A stretch of 20,907 nt of DNA from Chara braunii (Eukaryota; Streptophyta; Charophyceae; Charales; Characeae), in the NCBI GenBank assembly GCA_003427395.1, contig BFEA01000114.1:1378977-1399883 (forward strand). Direction: 5' to 3'. The stretch's first letter is position 1, and each line of letters begins with the position of its first letter. The position numbers and the translations under genes are program-made. Shown here in pieces: positions 16,885-20,907 of this stretch. The notes below the pieces were generated by a model. That model was not told the DNA's origin, ran no database searches, and was given only the letters and a program-made list of their open reading frames with translations.

Positions 16885-16985
16885 TCATGGGCTTGAACCC
16901 ACAACCTCCTGAATGCCACTTGCATGCCTAACCAACTGAGCTACCTCGTTTGCGAGGCCCTGTGCTTGCAGGGGTCCACTCTATA
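16885..16985 (-). mobile_element. tRNA-derived SINE head, family B
   Basis: On the minus strand an A-box TAGCTCAGTTGG (16943-16932) and a B-box GGTTCAAGCCC (16899-16889) stand about 33 bp apart, the spacing of an internal Pol III promoter. The flanking bases do not form an acceptor stem and the T-arm pairs poorly. This fits a tRNA-derived SINE head and not a working tRNA. The body would extend leftwards, possibly to about 16590. Confidence 0.65.
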
Positions 16986-17070
16986 TATAGTCTTAGGAGT
17001 AGTGGTAGGAAAGGTAGTGAAAGACAAAAAGAATTTGAGAGAAGAACATAGTGTAGTAACACTGTAGTTC

Positions 17071-17084
17071 AAAAAAAAAAAAAA

Positions 17085-17140
<56 letters not shown>
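17071..17140 (+). repeat. Poly(A) run followed by (GA)n
   Basis: Twenty-three A residues lead into about 47 bp of GA repeat. It could be the tail of a retroposon. On the minus strand it lies just inside the 5' end of the candidate intron. Confidence 0.95.
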
Positions 17141-17145
<5 letters not shown>

Positions 17146-17153
17146 AAACTTAC

Positions 17154-17233
17154 CAGACAGTATTGGCAGTCGTCAGACTCTGTAACTCATGCAGTGAGCA
17201 CAGGAAAGCATCTTTGATAGCACATTCCCTAGC
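17154..17233 (-). CDS. Candidate internal exon of an unknown host gene (80 bp)
   Basis: The minus strand has a strong 3' splice site (GGCTGGCTGCAG then G) and a consensus 5' splice site (CTG then GTAAGT). The 80 bp between are open in one frame: ARECAIKDAFLCSLHELQ, then SLTTANTV, with two bases left over. Adding the first base of the candidate exon at 14351 completes a Trp codon and continues in frame. It also accepts the phase-0 end of the candidate exon at 19818-19972. The family is not recognised. The quality of both splice sites makes this the best supported of the four exons. Confidence 0.5.
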
Positions 17234-17651
17234 CTGCAGCCAGCCAATGGGTATTATGCAAAGATCGAAAGGGAAAAAAAAAAAAAAATAGAAAAAAAAA
17301 AAGGAAGGGAAAGGTAACAAAGGTTATCCACGTATAGCGCTCAGCGAGATAGAAATTAGAAACCAACAAAAGAACAGAGTCAAATTCTTTCTTTTTTTTC
17401 CCCTAACAAAAAACTATCTTTTTACTACAAAAGTCTGGAGATCGGGTCCGATGTCCCTTGCATGCATTCCTGAGACTCACACACCCTTCTCTCCTTTATG
17501 GCCGAGGGAACCTGAGACAGTGGCATTGATTACTTTGGAATCCTCTTCGGCACGATGTAACACCGCTCTGCCTGCCCCTCCCTGCTTGATTACCTGTACC
17601 ATCAACTCTTGGTGTCCTGCTCTGACCCCTGACAGGATTGACTGCTTCCTC
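17234..17651. other. Non-coding stretch, candidate intron
   Basis: Contains A-rich runs (17274-17302) and a T-rich run (17389-17400). A partial match to the retroposon core (CGGGTCCGATGTCCC) occurs near 17443. No gene was seen. Confidence 0.45.
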
Positions 17652-17800
17652 TTTTTTTTTTTTTTTTTTTTATACAAAAACACGTGCTCCATTTATTGGT
17701 GGGGAGCAGCATCTGCTGGAAACCGGGTCCAGCGTCCCATAGATACAACCATAACCTCGCGAATTGGCACAAGCTGGGAACCGGGCCCAGCGTCCCATGA
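17652..17800 (-). mobile_element. Poly(A) retroposon, family C, copy 1
   Basis: On the minus strand the unit ends in a run of 20 A. Before it lies a core that contains GGGACGCTGGACCCGG, then CAGCAGATGCTGCTCCCCAC and CAATAAATGGAGC. The same core is found at 20483-20534 (plus) and in part at 20268-20297. A partial extra copy of the outer part (GGGCCCAGCGTCCCA) lies at 17776-17790. It has no coding capacity. I see no clear A/B boxes in it, so its RNA source is unknown. Confidence 0.6.
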
Positions 17801-17994
17801 GTACGTTCAGAAAAACCATCAGAAAATTTCATGACAATGATCCTAAGGATATACTGAGAAAGTCCAATTAAAAGAATTTGAAAGTATTTAGAGCTACTTC
17901 AGAGCTACTTCAGAGCTTTTGTGTAAGGGACTGCAGAGATAAACAAAAAGCAGAAGAAGGCTCGGGAATCCACCAACAGTCCTCCTCACCCCAC
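17801..17994. other. Non-coding stretch
   Basis: Nothing recognised except a short direct repeat AGAGCTACTTC at about 17889 and 17900. Confidence 0.4.
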
Positions 17995-18800
17995 TCCGGC
18001 AAGACTTACTGCAGCAAAGCCACTATCTCTACTGCTGCTATGCTCTATTTCTGTCCTACCAGCTAGCCCCTTCGCTGGCAAGACGCGTGATACCTTTCTC
18101 TCCCGATCCCTTCCCTTCCCGTTACTCAGACAAAGGTACGGGAATAGACTGCAAAATTTCTAAAAAAGCCCCCAATCCTGCAAAATCCCTAACAGATCCT
18201 TCCAAGGATCTCCAACACTGTCATATTCCCTGCCAAGCTTTCAGGCCTCACACCCCCTATCCTGCTGGGTTACAGGGCAACGCAACTCACCCCAGCTCCG
18301 GCCAGCGTTGTCTCAGCAGCAACCCTTAGTTGTCCCGTGGGATGCCCCCCCAAAGCACCCCCAGATCTCTCTACCAGGCNTCATGCCCCTGCGTCAACAG
18401 GTTACAGGGCAACACCCCAGCACCGGCCAGCGTCGTTCTGGCGTCGAACAGCCTTAGGTCACCGAGTATTACAGCTTGGAACTACCCAGAAGAGATTGCC
18501 AGGAAACCCCAGGATCCGGAAGACAGTTTAAAAACAGAACAGACTACCCCCCTTTTTTGAGAATTTTTTTTTTTTTTTTAAGTGAAAATACCGGGGCCAT
18601 TACCCGGCTTTGACTCTGAGATATTGGAATGACTTCAGACGTGTCTACAACAGTCTTCATGATTTAAACAGGGCCCCCAATCAATCCCCTGGTCCCTATT
18701 CCAGCAAGACTTACTGCAGCCGAGCCACCATCTCTGCTGCTGCTGTGCTCTATTCCCATCCTACCAGCTAACCCCCTCACTAGTAGGACGCGTGACACCC
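17995..18800. repeat. Two nested sets of diverged direct repeats
   Basis: A block of about 100 bp with AAGACTTACTGCAGC, CTGCTGCT, TCCTACCAGCTA and GACGCGTGA occurs at about 17995-18095 and 18698-18800. Between them, a block of about 70 bp with GGTTACAGGGCAAC and CCGGCCAGCGT occurs at about 18258-18330 and 18392-18460. Open frames across the region have stops and no conserved domain. Confidence 0.75.
18380..18380. other. Undetermined base (N)
   Basis: A single N between the two inner repeat copies suggests an assembly or polishing problem in this repeated region. Confidence 1.
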
Positions 18801-18814
18801 CACCATCTACATGC

Positions 18815-18905
18815 CACAGTTCTGTCTTCGTCATCGAAGGGGAGGTCCCGGAAAGTCGACAAGTGCACCAGTTCTGTCTTTGTCATCGAAAGGGAGGTCC
18901 CGGAT
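18815..18905 (+). repeat. 52-bp tandem repeat, two copies
   Basis: AGTTCTGTCTTCGTCATCGA starts near 18818 and recurs near 18870 with one change. Both copies end in GGGAGGTCCCGGA. Confidence 0.9.
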
Positions 18906-19084
18906 CACCCTCCCCAATTCCATCCTAGCAAAGGGTTCGAAGGACCATATCCTCAGCATAACCCAACAGAACCTACACTCACCTCCTTCACCCCCCCAAC
19001 TCCGTCCTAGTCAAGAGTACTTCTTGGTCTCCTTCCCTAGACTTCTTAGCTTCCCATCTTTGAATTCCTGCTGGTCTCAAATTC

Positions 19085-19280
19085 CTTTGTCTCACTTCCT
19101 ACCCTCCTCCTCTACCCTATCTCCTCCTCTACCCTATCTCCTTCTCTACCCTCTCTCCTTCTCTACCCTCCCTCCTTCTCTATCCTCATTCCTTCTCTAC
19201 CCTCCCTCCTGCTCTCTACCCTCCTCTCTACCCTCCTTCTCTACCCTCCTTCTCTACCCTCCTTCCTCTCCCCTCCTGAA
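19085..19280 (+). repeat. CT-rich minisatellite, unit like CTCTACCCTCCTT
   Basis: A dozen or so variants of a 12-16 bp unit (CTACCCTCTCTCCTT and related forms) lie here. The open frame 18811-19332 is a Ser/Leu/Pro-rich translation of this and is not called as a gene. Confidence 0.85.
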
Positions 19281-19817
19281 TGACTCTCTATTTCTGCAAC
19301 AAAAGGCCTTGCCTAGCCTTGCTTTTGCTTAAATTAGCTGCCTACCCTCCCTCTTACCACTATTTCGGTTCCATCTACCTACCGTTCCTATTCTCACTTT
19401 CATATTTTACTTCCTGTAGCTCCTCTGGAGTGCCTATTGAGTAATATCAACTGACTTGACGGCTCCTTGGCTTTGGCGATTGCAGGCCCCTCTTATCCCT
19501 TTTCCTTGCCCATCCTCCAAAACAAATCCTATCCCCTTCCAAAGTTGCCAGCTTTCCTTTAAATTTCCCAAAACTCCTTTATAGAAGGCCTCCCCTTATC
19601 ACCCCCACTTTCTCTGGATTCTTTTCCCATCCTCTCTCTGCCTTTCCTCCCTTGTGCTATGATCTCCGTTTGAATCATTCTCTTTAGTTCGTCTTGCAGG
19701 TGTCTATCGGAGCGGAGTTACCTCACAGAGTTAGGGTGGCTGGGGACGCGGAATTCACTATTTATTGCCCGATGGTGCCAATAGAGAGAACTTAGAGATC
19801 GACCCACTAGAATGGAC
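19281..19817. other. Pyrimidine-rich non-coding stretch
   Basis: No gene or repeat was recognised. It would be intron if the flanking candidate exons are real. Confidence 0.45.
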
Positions 19818-19972
19818 CTGGCATCTTGAGAGGGGGGAAGGACGGCAGTGGTTCTGATAACCAACATCCTCCCCAGAGTCTCCACTACACAACTTAATTA
19901 ATGCGGCCACAAGCGCCGGGCCCAGATCTTGAGCGAAGATAGCACACCAGATTGGGCATGATGCCAGCACAG
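19818..19972 (-). CDS. Candidate exon of an unknown host gene (155 bp)
   Basis: On the minus strand a pyrimidine stretch ending in TTTTAG (19978-19973) precedes an open segment encoding VLASCPIWCAIFAQDLGP, then ALVAALIKLCSGDSGEDV. It can end at CCAG before GTCCAT, a mediocre donor, after GYQNHCRPSPLSRCQ. That end is phase 0 and fits the phase-0 start of the exon at 17233. The first part is hydrophobic and helix-like. The second part may already be intron if an earlier donor is used. Family not recognised. Confidence 0.3.
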
Positions 19973-20225
19973 CTAAAAGAGTCGGACTCCCTTGGGGCTC
20001 AATTGCATACCATAAGTCTACCTAGGAACAGTCAAAGGCTTCCAGTGGTTAAGGGTTTCTACCTCATCCTACCCGTGACCAAATGACTTAGCGCGCGCAG
20101 GGGAAAGGACAGCAGAACGGCAGAAGGAGAGAGATGCGTAATCTGCACAGAGTTCAGTCACTGTCTACCCGAACGTCAAAGCGCGAAACAAATCCGGCAA
20201 TTCGTTAAGGAATTATGGCTTCTTC
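19973..20225. other. Non-coding stretch, nothing recognised
   Basis: No open frame with protein-like composition, RNA gene or repeat was found. Confidence 0.45.
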
Positions 20226-20300
20226 TTTTTTTTTTTTTTTTTTTTTTTTTCTTTTTTTCTTTTTTCAAGTCGCTCCGTCTATTGGTGGGGAGCTGCACCT
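20226..20300 (-). mobile_element. Poly(A) retroposon, family C, copy 2 (5'-truncated)
   Basis: A T-rich run (20226-20265) precedes GCTCCGTCTATTGGTGGGGA and GCTGCACCTGC. This matches the tail-proximal part of the family C core at 17686. Similarity fades after about 20297, so this copy is truncated at its 5' end, as is common for retroposons. Confidence 0.6.
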
Positions 20301-20469
20301 GCATCAAGAAATTATGACTAAGGGTTACCACTGCACACCTTCTAGAAAAGTCCAATTACTCTGCTGATGGGAGTACACACCCCAACCTCATCGCCACGTT
20401 TCGATTCTTTCGAATGCAACTGCTTCCAGAGGCTGAGACAATATGGGTTGTGGGTAATATCGAAGTACT
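20301..20469. other. Short non-coding gap
   Basis: Nothing recognised between the two family C copies. Confidence 0.4.
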
Positions 20470-20660
20470 GATGATATCTGGGACGCTCGACCCGGCTTCC
20501 AGCGGTTGCAGCTTCCCACCAATAGATGGAGCCTTCATCGTGAGGGGCCACTTGAGGAGGATGCTCTTACCACCTCCTCAAGTTACCCCCTCCTGCGAAG
20601 TTATCCACAACAACAAAAAACAAGCAAAAAAAAAAAAAAAGAAAAAAAAAAAGAAGAAGA
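20470..20660 (+). mobile_element. Poly(A) retroposon, family C, copy 3
   Basis: The core GGGACGCTCGACCCGG, then CTTCCAGCGGTTGCAGC and CCCACCAATAGATGGAGCC (20480-20534), is the family C core in plus orientation. About 90 bp later an A-rich tail runs from about 20610 to 20660. The gap between core and tail is not shared with copies 1 and 2, which suggests a later insertion or a longer source transcript. Confidence 0.55.
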
Positions 20661-20764
20661 AAGGTCTAGAAAATGTCAAATTCTCATTCTGTGGCCTCAC
20701 TTGACGGATCAATCGGTATTGCTACAAAGAGCAGATGAAAAGGAAAAATAAGTGTCCACAGTCT

Positions 20765-20907
20765 TACCAACGGGCCTAGCTCAGTCGGTACACACATGAA
20801 CTGTTTTTGAAATACAGATCCAAGTTGGGATCCAGATCCAATCAGACGACAGAATAAGATATTTCTGAATTACCTGGGGCCAGTTAGTTCAATGAGGATA
20901 TCTCAAG
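20765..20907 (+). mobile_element. tRNA-derived SINE, family A, copy 2 (cut by window end)
   Basis: An A-box TAGCTCAGTCGG (20777-20788) and a B-box-like AGTTGGGATCC (20823-20833) are followed by CTGAATTACCTGGGGCCAG and GAGGATATCTCAAG. These align in order with the copy at 15585-15800. The unit runs off the right end of the window. A-box quality is much better here than in copy 1. Confidence 0.7.

Noticed and set aside
16885-16957. Functional tRNA gene
   Set aside because: A and B boxes are good, but the acceptor stem does not pair and the T-stem is broken.
18811-19332. 173-codon plus-strand open frame
   Set aside because: It runs through a 52-bp tandem repeat and a CT-rich minisatellite. Its second half is Ser/Leu/Pro repeats.

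Overview
The window is eukaryotic nuclear DNA, almost certainly from a plant-lineage genome rich in repeats. It holds a chromodomain Ty3/gypsy LTR retrotransposon with a plant-type initiator-Met tRNA primer site, a plant-like U2 snRNA pseudogene, tRNA-derived SINEs, long microsatellites and probable spliced exons. The gag and pol style resembles, from memory, retroelements of charophyte algae such as Chara braunii. That assignment is inference and was not checked by any search.

Region 1 (1-7983, minus strand) is one Ty3/gypsy element, nearly complete. It has a truncated 3' LTR (1-498), a polypurine tract (499-510), pol read leftwards (protease, RT, RNase H, integrase, chromodomain), gag with a long coiled-coil head, a repeat-filled leader, the primer binding site (7027-7038) and a full 944-bp 5' LTR (7040-7983). 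Its catalytic motifs are mostly intact, but the reading frame is broken by several single stops and frameshifts. The LTR overlap differs at about 17 positions in 498, so it is a fairly recent but dead copy.

Region 2 (7984-8672) is non-coding. It contains two perfect hairpins and a 204-bp inverted-ended segment whose ends recur in an insertion at 14940-15089.

Region 3 (8673 to about 13290, plus strand) is a much older Ty3/gypsy relic. It is scarred by three separate internal tandem duplications, lost catalytic residues, a 0.5-kb unidentified interruption and a 1.07-kb foldback-like insertion. The arms of that insertion are G-runs plus GATT repeats on one side and AATC repeats plus C-runs on the other. 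A possible 3' LTR starts near 13289.

Region 4 (13970-19972, minus strand) may be part of a host gene. Four short open segments with splice-site-like ends (19818-19972, 17154-17233, 14124-14351, 13970-14036) join in matching phase. The protein family was not recognised. The introns would carry a U2 snRNA pseudogene split by a TTAA-flanked insertion, SINEs, a four-copy hairpin repeat, poly(A) retroposons and pyrimidine-rich minisatellites.

The strongest candidates for something undescribed are the foldback element (10275-11340), the interrupted U2 pseudogene, the helically phased W-box-like repeat in the retrotransposon leader, and the phase-matched unknown exons. No intact stand-alone protein-coding gene is visible.
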